64,000 nucleotides of DNA from positions 872,421,650-872,485,649 of the forward strand of contig CM062810.1 in NCBI GenBank assembly GCA_031772625.1. Direction: 5' to 3'. Source of the stretch: Pinus tabuliformis. Its lineage: Eukaryota > Streptophyta > Pinopsida > Pinales > Pinaceae. The notes beneath the pieces are model-generated. The model had not been told where the DNA came from. It saw only the letters and a program-made list of their open reading frames with translations, and made no database searches. Below are positions 32,820 to 45,502 of this stretch, in pieces; positions within the stretch are counted from its first letter, which is position 1; each line of letters begins with the position of its first letter. The position numbers were made by a program, and so were the translations under genes.

Positions 32820-35800
32820 ACTAGTAAGCGCCTTTTTCCAAAAGACGCTTGAAAATGTAGGGGCCCATCCATAGTGGTTCAAATTTTCTTGTTCCTAATT
32901 TCTCGGCTTCCTGATCATAAAGAAAGACCGGGCCTCCTTCTGAGAATATGCGAGGCTTGACATTGCGGTCATATTGCGCCTTAATTCATTTCTTATGTGC
33001 TTCATTGGCCAATGTGGCTTCACGATGTGTTTCATCTAGATGGATGAGTTCTAAGAAACGTGATTCCTCATTAGAAGTGTCAGGTAACAAGCCAATTGTG
33101 AGTTTTAGTGGTGAAATCTCACATTGTATTGGCAGGATTGCCTCAAGACCATACACCAATCAAAAAGGTGTGAATCCAGTTTCGTTTCTTACTAAGGTTC
33201 GGTAAGCCCACAAAGTTGAGTACACGATTAAATGCCAGTTTCATTTGTGAACTCCTATCATTTGTTGAAGCATTCGCTTAAGGATTTTTTTGATGGCTTC
33301 AACTTTCCCATTAGCTTGTGGATAATAAGGAGTAGAACTATCATGTGTTAGTCCTAACTTGGCAGTTAATTCAGTCATCATATGATTGCGAAAATGCGAA
33401 CCATGATCTATAACTACAACTTGTGGTACACCAAACCGTGCAACCACATGGTTGAAGAAAAAAAGTGCAGCTGTCTCACCACTGTTGTTTAATGTAGGCA
33501 TCGCCTCAGCCCATTTCGTAAAATAGTCAATGGTGACAATAATATATCCATGCCCCCCAGCCTAGTGAGGGTTACATGTCATGAAATCAATGCCCCATTT
33601 TGCAAATGGTCCAACAACAATGATAGGATGTAGTGGTGTAGGTGGTAATCGAGTTTTATGGTCAAAAATCTGGCATGCATGACAACTTCTAAAAGCAGTA
33701 ATGCAATTGTTAAATATGGTAGGCCAGAAGTAACCATCACGGAGAATTTTTTGTGCGATAGCATAACCAGATAAATATCCACCACAAGAATGAGAATGGA
33801 AATCATTTAGAACTTTCTCGGCTTCCTCATGTGTGAGGCACCTATGAAAAATCATATCAATACCACGATGGTAAAGGGTGTTGCCAATGATTAGATAATC
33901 TTTGGCTTGATATCGAATACGTCATTGTTGTAGTGAGAGGTATTAGATTGGAAAGTTTGGTTTGGAGATAGATCAGTATATCTCCATACCAAGGGTCAGA
34001 TGACAAGATCAGAAACAGAGACTCATATGGAATTGATGGTTCCGTTGTTGAGTTGATGGCGGTAGAGGGAAGGTCGCAAAGAAGCTCGGCAAAAGCTAGA
34101 GATTTATTTGACTTGTATTTGATGAATTCCAAATCAAATTCCTAAAAAATGATGATCCATTTTGAATATTTTCCCCCTACCAATTGACGTGGCAAGATGT
34201 ATGTCATAGGGTTTTAATCTGAAATGAAAGTGGTCTTTTAGAGCAGGATATAATGGCGAAATCTCTGTACAGCTTGAACGGAAGCCAAAACTAGCTTCTC
34301 CACGTAAGAATCCTTAACTTCCATATCATTGAGATTACGACTCAAATAATAGATCAGATGTTCAATCTCATCTTATTCTTGGACTAAAACCATATCAATG
34401 GTTGTATCTGCAGTGACGAGATACAATAAATTGTCGTTTTTATAATTAGGAGAATACATTAATGACGCTCAGATCAGGGTATGGATTAAAGGAAGCTTGC
34501 GCAATCTGGTCCCAATGGAAGGAAATTCCCTTTTTCAAAAGACGATTAAATCCTTTAGCCATTTCGGCATAGTTGGGAATGAATCCCCTTAGAAAGTTAG
34601 CCTTCCCTTGGAGTATCTGTAACTGAAGTAAATTGGAAGGTGGAGGCAAATCAAGAATTTCCTTAACCTTCAAGAGGTTGAGTCAAATTCCTTCTTTAGA
34701 CACTACAAAACCAAGAAAATGACCAGAACCAACACAAAACACACATTTATGTGGATTGAGTTGAATTTTGTAGTGTCGGCATCGTAAAAAGATGGCTCTC
34801 AAATGTTACGAGTGATCAACCCGTTTCTTTGAATGAGCAGGTAAGTCATCTAGATAGGGTTGAATGATGTGTTTGATGTCGTGGAAGGCATAATTCATTG
34901 CCCTCTGAAAAGTTTCCCCATCATTCTTCAAACCAAAAGGGAGTTTCCTATATGCGAATGTGCCCCAGGGACAAATAAAGGCAGTTTTAGATTGGTCTTC
35001 TAGGCAGATATTGATCTGATTATAGCTGGAAAAGCCATCCATAAATGAAAATATTTCACATCCGGCACATTCATCAATTATCTGGTTGATAAAGGGAGTG
35101 GGATAGTTGTCTTTTGGACAAGCATGATTAACATCCCTATAATCAACACACACTCGTATTGTTCCTTGTTTCTTCATGACAGGAACAATATTGGAAACCC
35201 AATCGGTAAGAGGAACGAGGTATATGAAACCAACATGCAAAATTTTTTCAACTTCTACTTTTATGGTAACAACCTTCTTCAGATGAACAGGATGGAGGTG
35301 CTGTTGTACCAGCTTGACATCAAGATACATTTTAATCTCGTGTTCAACTATACTAGAATCAATTCCTAGCATTTCCTCATATGACCAAGCAAATATATCG
35401 CAAAATTCATGAAAAAGAGCACGATAAGTTTCAAGTTCCGATGGAGAACAAGATTTGCCAACACAAATGTTTTCTACAATTACAGGTTTGGTCGAAATAT
35501 CGATAGAAATGATTTCTTTGATATTCGATAAGTTTTGTTTAGAATCGACTGTGTCTAAAAATACAGAATTCGAAATGAAATCAATGATAGAAGGGAGATT
35601 TAGTTCATTTGGAATATCTTCTATATGATATGGAAGATGGGATCGATGATGATAATCTGCCCATGGTTCTTCTTCTGTCATCATTGATTGGATGATTCCT
35701 TCATCAGTAGAAAATGTACATGAAAAAGGATCAGTGGAAGTACCATATTCTAATGAACGATTAACCCATACAATCGGTGATGATGGATTTGGTTTTACTG

Positions 35801-38800
35801 CGCAAGCCAAAAAGATTGATTTCTATGCGAGCTCAATTGGGCTTAGTGGAATGGTTGCATTATGCATATCAACTTCGGAATTATTGGAAATCTGCCATGA
35901 GTCAGATGAAGTGGAAGATATCATGTTACAGGTCTCAACTTTTGTAACTTCCACTGTTTGTGATGGTGACGGTAGTGAAAATGTGTCCATTAGGGAAGAA
36001 TCTTTGAAGAGACCTACTCCAATGTTCTGAAGAGATAGCGGAGGTCTGTGAACTAACGGAACGCTTCCATTTGCCTATGAAATAGAGGAGAAGAAGGCGA
36101 GTTGATCAATTACTGTGATTCCACCTTTATGAGGGAAAGCAATCATATGAAAGTATGTCGAAACCACAGTGGCCATGGCATAAACCCGTGGTCTTCCTAG
36201 TAAAATATTGTAGTCAAGGGGTCCATCAACGACCTCAACTTCAACAGTTACAGTTTTTCCCCCTAGTTCTATCTGCAGGTTACTTAAAATTCCACAAGGT
36301 GTATAAGTGTGACCATCAAAATCTTTTAACGTCATAGGTGATCGTGACAAAGGTGGTGAGCCAAGTGTTTTCCAGCAATTCATTGACATGATACAAGTAG
36401 ATGCACCTTCGTCAACAATGGTTCGGTGAATGAGGTGATTCAAAGCATTTACTTGGATCAAGAATGCTAACTGTGCTAGTAATTGTGGCGTATAACCCGC
36501 ATGGTTAAAAACTACAAGATTGGAATCTGTTGGATCAATTCCACCAATTGCTGACAATAAAGCATGCTTTTGGGAGGGACAATTTTGAAGCACCTCAAGC
36601 GTCGACATAGCAGAAGGTGATTGAGCCAAATCTTCTACTATGTTATAATTTTGTGCTGCTCGAGCTTGAGGGTTGAATGTAGATTTATGAACAACTCCCT
36701 TAGGCAGTTTTATTGTTAACTCTGGTGCAATGGGTGGTGGAATGGAGTCAGATAAAGTCGAAGTCAAAGTATTGGGTTGATCTATAGCCTGGTTATTCAA
36801 CAACGATGGTGGATTACTGTAATATTTACATCGTGTAGTCACCAAAATATTAATACTAGGCTTAGTGGTGGATCGCATAAGCACTTGTGAAGTGGAAGCA
36901 TGATCTGTAGCAACCAAATGAGTCTCTGGGTTTGGAAAAGTGTCTGTCAACACAGCGGATGTACTAAAAGTCTTAAGAATTTTTTAGACTTCAGAGTGGT
37001 GAGGACAGTCTCGCATAAAGTGCTCCTCATTACAAATTAAACATGGGTAAGAAGGTTTCCTAGCCGGAGAAGAGGAATCAGATGATTTCTCTTGAGGGGG
37101 AGAATTTTATTTCTTTTTGGTTTCACCCTTTTTCTTGCTTCCAGGTTGCTTTTCATTTTTACCTTTGTCAGATGACATGGCATTTATTTCGAAAGCAAGT
37201 TTATTATCAGGTGTATTTAATGGTTTGATTTGAAATAGCAAGTGTTTGACTAGATGGTGTACTCGCTGTTTGAGTGCTTGAAAAACCTATCACACCATCA
37301 CTGGCATGAGAGTCCTTACTGGATGGAGGTGGTGGAATAGTAAAATATGGTCTAGGTGCTTTTGGAATCTGATCATAGAGCGTGCCAAACTGGGTGTAAA
37401 TCAAGTCTAAGTATTGGGCACGAGAAATTACTTTCTCTTCAGTAACAACTCCTCCTTTAGCCACATCTTTGGTGATAGATGACAACAAGGATTTAATAAA
37501 CCACTCGGCTAAAAGTTGATCAGGAACAAAAGTTTTTACCATTCGACAACAATGATGCCACTCATGAATATCATAAAAAATGTGAGTAGCAGTGGTCTAT
37601 TTAAAGTTAGTCAACAGTTCTGTTCCAGTTTCATATCTGATGGGTAACTTGAAATGGGTTAAAAATGTAGTGGCTAAGGCTATGAAGTTGTCAAATGAAG
37701 CTCGTGGTAATTCAATATACCACTTTACATCCAGACCAGTAAGCATTCGCTGGAAAATATGTAGTCTTACTGAATCATCATTTAGGGAGTTGGATGAACA
37801 CCATAAATGAAAAGTCATAACATGATTGGATGGATCTTATCCAGGGTTTCCATTGAACTTAGAAATATCAGAAGGCAATTTGTGTGGAATCACCAGCCAC
37901 CAAGCTGAATAAAGAATGGGATCATTGGTAAGTCGCTTTAAATCTGATAATTCAGGTGTTGCGACAAAAGGCAACTATTGGTTTAGGTCGGGTTGAGCAT
38001 AACCAAGGTAAGATGGAATTGCCTGGGAAATAGACCTTTGAATACTAGCATAAGGAATCTACTACTGTTATCCTTGATAGGGGTAGGTTTGTTGAGCATA
38101 TCCAGTATAAGGTTTTTGTTGGGAACCGAGATAAATTTTCTATTGACCAAAACCAACATAGGCTTGTTGACCAAGTGCAGGATAAGTTTGGTACTGTTGG
38201 AGTTGTTGTTGTTGGTATTGTGGCTACCACGGTTGTTGATACAACAATTGTTTCCCACCAGTATAAGTTTGACTAGGTTGTGGATAAATTGGACCAGTAT
38301 AAGTCTGAGTCATCCCAGTTAATGGTAAACTAGCCTGAGGTTATTGGATTCCATACACGAACGGTTGTTGTAAAATGGCCTGAGAAGACTGAGTCTGTAG
38401 ACCTAAAACTTGAGGGTAAGAGGTTGAAGGTCCAGCTTGCAAAGGTTGACATACAATCAACTAATCTTGCGACTGTGGTAAAGTCATAATGACAGGCGTA
38501 GTAGGTATGGATGAAATAGGTTGTATTGGTTGTCATGAATACACAAGCCTTGGTTGAATAGGCATTGTAGGCTGCCATTGACAAACAACCATTCCAAAAT
38601 AAGTTGGACCTAAAGATGATGGTATACTACCATATGGTGGTCCCCCAGAGTATGGAGAATTAGCAGATTGGGCTTATTGTTCTCCATATGGAGGTAATCC
38701 AATGTTAAGTGGATACATTGGATGGTAAGTAGATGGACCAACTTGATATTGACTTGATGGATCAAACTGTTCAGTATCTGTAAGTGAAGAACCAGGTAAA

Positions 38801-39699
38801 ATTCCTACGGACGACATGGGTGAAGACCATGGACTAGAAGAAACAGTGGAGTGAGTTCCAGATAATGATTGGTAACACAGTGGGACGGACGGACCACCAT
38901 ACAGATGTGACTTAAGTGTTGTGGTATACATCGAAGAAGTAGCGACATTAGAAGCTGTCACAACTGTAACAGATGATACAGTCTGGGATGTTGTTTTAGC
39001 CATAGTCAAATGACCCAATAAATATCCTAATGAATCTACGAGAGTTTGAAAGTAAATAGGATAAAGAGGAGTAGTATAAGTTAGTCAAGGAAAAGAAGGA
39101 TAAAGATAAAGCCCTGCTCCAAAACGAGTTGGAGTTCTAGGTGAAGTTTCTTCTTCAAATTCCTCTTCAATAGAAATCAAAATGGGTGGAAGGATTTCAA
39201 CGTTAGGTCTGTAATAAAGTTTTGGTATTTGACTCTGTGGTAAAGGAGAAGTCTCAACAGTTACAGATGTATGAGGATAAACCGCTCGATCATCTTTTGG
39301 TACAGGAACAACTTCTGGTTGTTCAACTTCAGGATCCAAGTGTTCTAGTAAAAGAACAATGGGTTCAGGATGAATTTCTTGAACAACTTCTATTTGAGGA
39401 TCAACTTCTTGTTGGACAACTTCAGTTACCATTTCACTAAGTTCACTTTCAGTGTCCTTAGGTAATTGTAAAGGTTCCACTTCAGTAGTAGATAAACCAG
39501 TAATAGTAGGAGTAACTGGAATCACAGTACGTACCGGTATAGGTGACTTTGGTAAATCAGATGAAGAACCAGAAGTTTTTGATATACTGGATTCAGTTAA
39601 ATGAGACCGCTTTCGCTGACTAGGTGTAGCTTCAGGCAGTAAAGGTGGTTTACTCGTTGTCCTACGTGAACAATGGGGTAAAGGTTGATTTTCTTCCAC
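32820..39699 (-). pseudogene. A: gag-pol region (fossil)
   Basis: Right to left: a Pro/Glu-rich gag N-terminal part (39699-about 38000, much of it low complexity), gag core (about 37820-37380, ERLHIFQ-like and MVKTFVPDQLLAEWF), and CCHC knuckle (about 37060-37010). Protease (about 36430-36080) has VDEGASTCIMSM and LLGRPRVYAM. RT (about 35290-34800) has CVDYRDVNHACPKDNYP, FMDGFSSYNQI and the catalytic YLDDL. Gypsy RNase H follows (about 34560-34150), then the integrase zinc region (about 33860-33660), core (about 33640-33240) and C-terminal part (about 33200-32820). RT and protease motifs are those of the Tat/Ogre branch. It is a fossil with well over ten breaks. Confidence 0.88.
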
Positions 39700-40966
39700 G
39701 ATCGCTGATTGATTTTATTATTAAAAAAATAAACAAAAAGAGGGTAAACTAGGAAAAATAATTACCAAGTAACTATGAACTGCAATATACCACCTCGGAG
39801 GAGCCAAGGACTTAACATACATGTAGGTAATCTCCCCGAATGTTGTTTTCGGTATATCACAGTATAAAAGGCAGCTGACTCAGTTACTTATGGATGGATA
39901 ACAACCTAATGTAGTCCTCCCAAATATACCCGAAAGTACGTGGAAGCCCAATCTGTGTTAGCACTGTCTAATGCAAAATCGCACAATGAGAGCATTCCCT
40001 TATACTTTTCATACTATAACATCATCCGATATACTCAAAAGTATGTGGACGAGCTACGATATACTTACGTACTTGGAATGAGGTATCACACTTGGAATGT
40101 ATCGCATACCATTAGCAACAATTGCGATGTTTAATGATGCTGGAACACGTCTCTAGCCTAGAACTCTAAATGTTATGTGTTAAGTCACAATGATCCATTA
40201 GGTTAATTGAGATAAATTTTAGTTGATCTTGTTTAAAAGTTTTCCTTTCAGGTTCACCACGTGATTTTTCTGAAACTCCTAGAATTCAACTAAGATGGGA
40301 AACATTCTTTTCATTCGATTTAAACAACGAAAACCATAACTAAAAGGGACAGAGCAATCAAAATCTTTAAACAAAGAGCATAGAGCACATCTAATGCAAC
40401 TTTCCCTATACCACTCCTACAAGCACATACAAACTTCTAAATGCATTATGCATGTTTTTTTTTTCATTCCTTTAATTTTTAGATGAACATAAAGAAACTA
40501 GATGCACAAACGATCAATCAATGCTTTTCACAAGAAACGAAAACTTTATGACAGTTTCTTTTTCAAAGAAATGAAGGCTTTATGACAATTGTTTTTCAGA
40601 AAAGTAAAGACTAATCAATATAAGCTAACTTTGCCATTGATTCGACAATGATAAAGAAAACATAAAGACACATTGAACAAACAAAGCCAAAGTGGGCATG
40701 GAAAAGAAATGCTAGTTTGGACTTCAAGGACAGAGAAACATTGACCATTCAGCAAACAAGATGTGAAACAGTTTGGAAAAAATCAAGCAAAAGGATGGGG
40801 TTTTGGCTTGATAGGGACCAGCACAGCCCTGAGTGGGAGACATTGCATTGCAGAGCACCGTCTCTAAGCTAAGGCTACTCTACAGAGCACTGTGTCAACA
40901 CAATAGAGAGCACTATCAACACACAAATAAGCACACATTTTGACTGAACAAGATTCAAAATGACTG
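39700..40966 (-). other. A: 5' leader
   Basis: About 1.3 kb of untranslated leader between gag and the inserted element H. No gene is seen. Near the right end (about 40815-40905) is a cluster of GCAGAGCAC and ACAGAGCAC words, the third site of the element-specific motif. In B the equivalent leader is 57916-59856. Confidence 0.6.
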
Positions 40967-40967
40967 A

Positions 40968-40989
40968 ATATATATATATATATATATAT
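40968..40989. repeat. AT dinucleotide microsatellite
   Basis: An (AT)n run of about 11 units marks the left edge of the Gag-only insertion H. Confidence 0.9.
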
Positions 40990-40996
40990 TTTTGTG

Positions 40997-42290
40997 ATGG
41001 CGGGCCAAGATCAGAGTTTGAGGGACTTGTATAAATTTTATGGCTCTCATCTAGCCAAATGGCTAGCACTAATGGAGAAATGTTTTAGTTTGAATTACAT
41101 CATGGATGATGAGACTCAGCTGAGAATGGGAAAAATGTACTTGGACAATGAAAGATGGCAATGGTGGCAAAGGCATCAACATTGCTATCGAAGGCCGTTG
41201 ACTTGGGACATATTCACAAAAGCTATTATGGACCACTTTGACCGTAAAACTAATCTTGTGGATAAGCTCACACAGACAAACACACAGCCTAGCAAAGATT
41301 TTATTTTTACAGAAAAGAAGGAAACCAAGGAACCTAAAGGGTTATTTTCTGCTGGTATCTCCTTATTGGAGGTTCATGGATTGATTCAGAAAGAGAATAT
41401 CATTGTTTCTATAAATCCTAGTTGCAAGCATAATTTCATCAATGTTAATTTGGCAAAAAAATTACAAATTCCAGCAAAACACATTGAACACACACAGGTC
41501 GATGATGAGGATGTTCAAGTGTATAAGGATTTGAAGATTTCTATGGATAAGTATGTGTTGCATGGTGATTTTTATACTTTAGAGATGGATAATATGGATG
41601 TTGTTTTGGGATATACATGGATGGAATCAGTGGGTACTATCAATATTAATGTGCAGAAGAAATTCTCGAAGCTTTGGTATAAAAAGAAGAAAATTACACT
41701 ACAGGATATTTCCATCAATAAACAGGTAGAGTCCATGAAAGTTGACGCAGAAGATGTTCCAGGGACTGACATATCAGATGATGAGCAGTTGATGATCGAC
41801 AATCAAACACAAACAGAGGCTGAAGCAGAAAAGGTTACAAGTGTTGATACATCAGAGGAGGGCTCAATGGTTGAAGTAATATTGAAAGATAAGACACCAC
41901 AACAGGCACCACAACATGCACCAGATAACAGTCAGGCTCCAGTAAGGGGTGAATTAAAGAAAAACACACAGTGGGTTAAAACTTCAACATATCATCACCC
42001 ACATCACCCCACAAGACAACCATCAAGCTGGCAACCAATTACCCACAAGGACAACAACCCCTGTAGGATAGATAGAGAGGAGCAAAGATCCACCTACTAC
42101 ACATCAACACAGAAGAGCTACCACAGTCAACTTCCATCTCAAGCGAGCGAGGCACCAGCGAGACAGAGGGTTCACCTTTCTCTTGGATGGCTAGATGCAT
42201 GTGCATGGTACCAGTGGACTACTCTTTTGAGTAGATCTTATTATTTGTGTTCTTCCCATGTTTCGTGGACGAAACATGCTAAGGGGGGTG
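40997..42290 (+). pseudogene. H: Gag with retropepsin-like fold, no pol
   Basis: This is one open frame of about 435 codons from ATG 40997. The first part (LYKFYGSHLAKWLALMEKCF to FTKAIMDHFD) matches the gag domain of element C ([23 protein letters not shown]). The middle (about 41340-41690) has the shape of the Gypsy protease region, with KHNFINVNLAKKL and MDNMDVVLGYTWMESVG, but looks inactive. The C-terminal part is Gln/Pro/Thr-rich and of no known family. No reverse transcriptase or integrase follows; the polypurine tract comes directly after. It looks open over its whole length. It is an element Gag and not a host gene. Confidence 0.75.
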
Positions 42291-42293
42291 GAA

Positions 42294-42744
42294 TGTTATA
42301 TACCTAGGGGGGATAATATGGGGTACAAAGGGAGGTACCCAAGGTAATAATGTAATAATGGGATGGGCCATAGTAATAAATAAGGTGGTTAACCCATATC
42401 ATGTAAGGGACCACAAGTAGTTAGTAATAATGTAATGGGCCAATGGTATTAGTTAGATGGTATGAGGGAACCATGGTAATGATCCATGGTATTGTATGTA
42501 TGAGGCCTATATAGAGGCTAGAGACTCCACATGGAGAGATGTCAAGGAATTTTGTGAAGGAATATTGTATGAATAGGCATATGGCTTGTGGAGTGTTCTC
42601 CTTCCTTAAGGAGTAAATGTATGGTGTTTCCCTACCTTAAGGGTTTGATCAATAAATAATCATTTCATATTGTTTCTGGGTTTATTTGCATTGTCTTATA
42701 TTTTTATATCAGATCTATAATATTTCTGGGTTAGATCTATAACA
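42294..42744 (+). repeat. H: single LTR
   Basis: The LTR is 451 bp, TGTTATATACC to CTATAACA, with a TATA-like TATATAG at 42508-42514. It has a polypurine tract on its left and a primer site on its right, so it carries 3'-LTR context and 5'-LTR context at once. I see no second copy in the window. Confidence 0.7.
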
Positions 42745-42840
42745 AGTGGTATGAGAGCTATAACAATATGGGTAAATAAACTCAATCAAAGTCTATTGGT
42801 GCTGCTAAGACAAGGGATAACTACTAGGAACGATAGTCGT

Positions 42841-42858
42841 TCCCCACCGGATTTGCCA
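42841..42858 (-). other. A: primer binding site
   Basis: On the minus strand this reads TGGCAAATCCGGTGGGGA, three bases from the 5' LTR. It aligns with the B site TGGCGACTCCGCTGGGGA at the same distance. Primer sites of this kind are common in Tat/Ogre-type elements. I do not assign the tRNA. Confidence 0.7.
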
Positions 42859-42861
42859 ATT

Positions 42862-43889
42862 TGTTATATGGAATTTATACCTAGGGATAAGTATATCTTC
42901 CCTAAATGGGTAATTACATTTAGAACAACTAAAGTAAAGATGTTTAACCTTTTCCTAAAATAAACAGATAAGATAAAAGAACCTACTTGTGATCCTTCAC
43001 TTCCTTTGATCTCCTTTGAGTTGCTCTCGTCACTCCCGCTCAAACTAAATTCACTCAATTGGTACCTGCCAACATAAAAAGAAGATGACAACAATCAAAG
43101 GATATGATCTAATTATTGTAAACAAATGGAATCGACAACATTTGAACAACATTCATCATTGATATACACAAAAGTATTGGGAAAGGAACAAACAACTTTA
43201 TTGATTGATAGAAGGATAAGATACACCTAATGTGGTTCGATCTTGTGTCACTCATCCAACTTAGTCCAAGCCCTCATCACACCAATAACAACATCAATCT
43301 AGCAGCATAACATTACTTGACAATGATTTCAAGTCTCTAAACCAACAATATTTCTCTATAATATCCAAGCCCCTTGGCTCTATGATGGGAGGCCAATTTA
43401 TAGATGAATTCAAGTGGTTTTGTCATTAATATGGCATTGAATGGTTTTCCATAATTGGATGATTAGTTTCCATGTTCAAAGGGATGAGAGGATAGAGGAT
43501 TAGATGATCCAAGGCTATCCTAAGTTGAGCTCATCTTGATAGGATAGGAGTTGGGTTCCTTCTAGAAGGCTCTAGAAAGGAGGAATATACTCAGGATCCA
43601 ATGAACATTTCAAGGATTCTCACCCAGTGTAGGCTTGAGTGGGCTTAGGTGCTCTGCAACACAACCTTGAATGGGGCTACCTGCTCTGCAGAGCACTTAC
43701 CCCTAACCAGGGGTACGCTGGTGACCCAAGGAAGCACTTCAGTAGGGTTGAAGTCAGGAAACTCTCATGGATGAAATCACTTAATGAGGTGGCATGTTTA
43801 GGGCATGTAGTAACTGAATTAGGGTTTGATAGACACTGTTTACATTGATCTGATTGTCGGGAGTGATGTGCCCAAAGAAAACTGTAACA
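42862..43889 (-). repeat. A 5' LTR
   Basis: The LTR is 1028 bp, from TGTTATATGG (plus strand) to ACTGTAACA, close in length to the 1055 bp of B. Scattered similarity to the B LTR includes a TTCCTTTGATC block near 43000. A TATA box in minus orientation (TATAAAT) is at 43396-43402. The GCTCTGCAGAGCAC palindrome at about 43682-43697 is part of the element-specific motif. Confidence 0.88.
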
Positions 43890-44419
43890 CTTTTACAATG
43901 AAGTTTTATTGGATCCCATTTTTCTCTTTGGATCTTTCCATTCATTGATCTTTTTCTTAGCATTCGGGTAGGGATAGGGCTCTTATAGAAAAGGGAAGGC
44001 ATTCTGAAGATCACTAAGCTATTGACAAGTCTTGTGGCAGAAAGTAGTGTTCTGATAGTCCAACAACTATGAATAAATGTTATCACTTAGCTTGAGAAGG
44101 ATTTTATTTCGCAACCCTTTATTGAGGTCCATTACTACACATATATGAAGAAATGTGACATTTCCTTTCATAAGCCTTTCGACATCTATTTTTAAGAAGC
44201 AAGCTAATAAGTTTCCAACGTCGACTGAGATGTTTAGTTGAGTAAAATGACTGGGAAGGTTAGAAAGTCTTACCTAGATTGGAGCTCCCAAATCCTTCAT
44301 GGAAAGGGGATTAAAATGAGGAAACCATGGTTAAAACGAGAGCCCAAAATGATTGTAAAATTAGGGGGGGATTGATTAAAAACCTTCTCTTGATCCTCTA
44401 AATTTTTAAAGAGTATTAT
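43890..44419. other. Spacer between A and D
   Basis: About 530 bp with no gene, repeat or family that I recognise. It is host or older repeat DNA between the right end of A and the start of the D LTR. Confidence 0.5.
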
Positions 44420-45502
44420 TGTAATATCCCCAAATGATTGACTGGTTGGACCAAATAATATGAATAATAATAGTAGTAACAAATAAATAAATAAATAAGC
44501 GGCACTAGCCATGGTTTTTGTTTTTGGCCCTAGGTAATTTCCCATAGTTTCTTATGAGCAACCAAGCTAGAAAAGGAGGAGGAATATCAAGAGCATGCAT
44601 GTAATTTGGTTTGTTTTCTTTATCGATATTTCAGAGCTCAAGCGAGTTTTCATGTGACGATTTTCAAGTGAGATCCTCAAAATTTCTTTGGTGGGATCCA
44701 ATCTCACCCTAGTGGGAAAACCCAACTTTGGTGGTCTATTTGATCCCCTTAGCTAGCCCAATTTATTTTTAAATTCTGCGTAGAGAGAGGGTTTTGTGTA
44801 TTTTGATCTGGTTTATGATTTCTCTTTACAGGGATCTCCATGATCTATTGGAACACATATATGAGAGCAATAGATATAGTTGACCGCCTGCCAAAAGTGC
44901 CGGATGGGAAATTTACTTAGCAACGTTTTGTCTTCAAGAAGGCCGAGTATCTGTTGGTAAATCAACAACCTCCCCACATTGTCTCTTATCTCATAGATAA
45001 GACTCCTTACTGACACATGATCGTTGTGAGACTGACAAGGCCACAAATCACATCACTCTGTTGTGACGACTCCCTATTCATAGGAGAAGGCCAATACCTG
45101 TTATTTGCAGCACAATGTCTACAATATGCATCCTCCATCAATCATATGAGCCACAGTGTGCACCATCAGCTATTGAGATCGTGGAGTCACGGTGTAGAAG
45201 AGGTGTCATTTCATCAAATAGAAGAGGGGTGATCTGCTTGAATCTCTTAGACGCAGATCGAAGAGGATTGGATTGGGCACAGTCTGTCTGAAGCTCCTAA
45301 ATGCATATAAAAGGGGATTGGATTGGGCGTAGTCGCTGCAATACAGGAGGGCATCATTTCATTTCACCGGGTGAGGGATGCACAATTCACCAGCCTGCAA
45401 CTCTATCTTCCACTGAATATACCCCGAGCCACTACAACACCACTACATGTACTGTTGTAATACCTTGATATCATTGACCCTTTAACATAAATGATTTGCT
45501 GG

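Larger units (their letters stand above)
40990..42840 (+). mobile_element. H: Gag-only LTR element in inside-out order
   Basis: The order is gag ORF (40997 to about 42300), polypurine tract (AAGGGGGGTGGAA, 42281-42293), one LTR (42294-42744), and a primer site (TGGTATGAGAGC, 42747-42758, one base off the iMet site). About 80 bp of further sequence follow before the primer site of element A. A normal element would have LTR and primer site before gag. No RT, RNase H or integrase is present. It therefore looks like a nonautonomous Gypsy element of the Gag-only type that entered as a one-LTR circle, or two tandem copies cut at both sides. It lies in the leader of A. Confidence 0.6.
28382..43889 (-). 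mobile_element. A: giant Tat/Ogre-type Ty3/Gypsy element
   Basis: From right to left the element holds a 5' LTR (42862-43889), primer site (42841-42858), leader (interrupted by H), gag, protease, RT, RNase H, integrase and archaeal-type RNase H. An antisense plant-mobile-domain ORF, a noncoding block with hairpins and a truncated 3' LTR (28382-28606) follow. The layout is that of element B throughout, but sequence identity is only moderate. The shared 225 bp of its two LTRs differ at about 20 sites (about 9%), so A is older than B. It has well over ten breaks in gag-pol. The left part of its 3' LTR is lost beyond the Copia G insertion, so the target duplication cannot be checked; the right flank is CTTTT. 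Confidence 0.9.

Noticed and set aside
44455-44500. Possible centromeric or telomeric repeat
   Set aside because: It is a short AATA simple repeat inside the D LTR, without telomere units or longer satellite structure.
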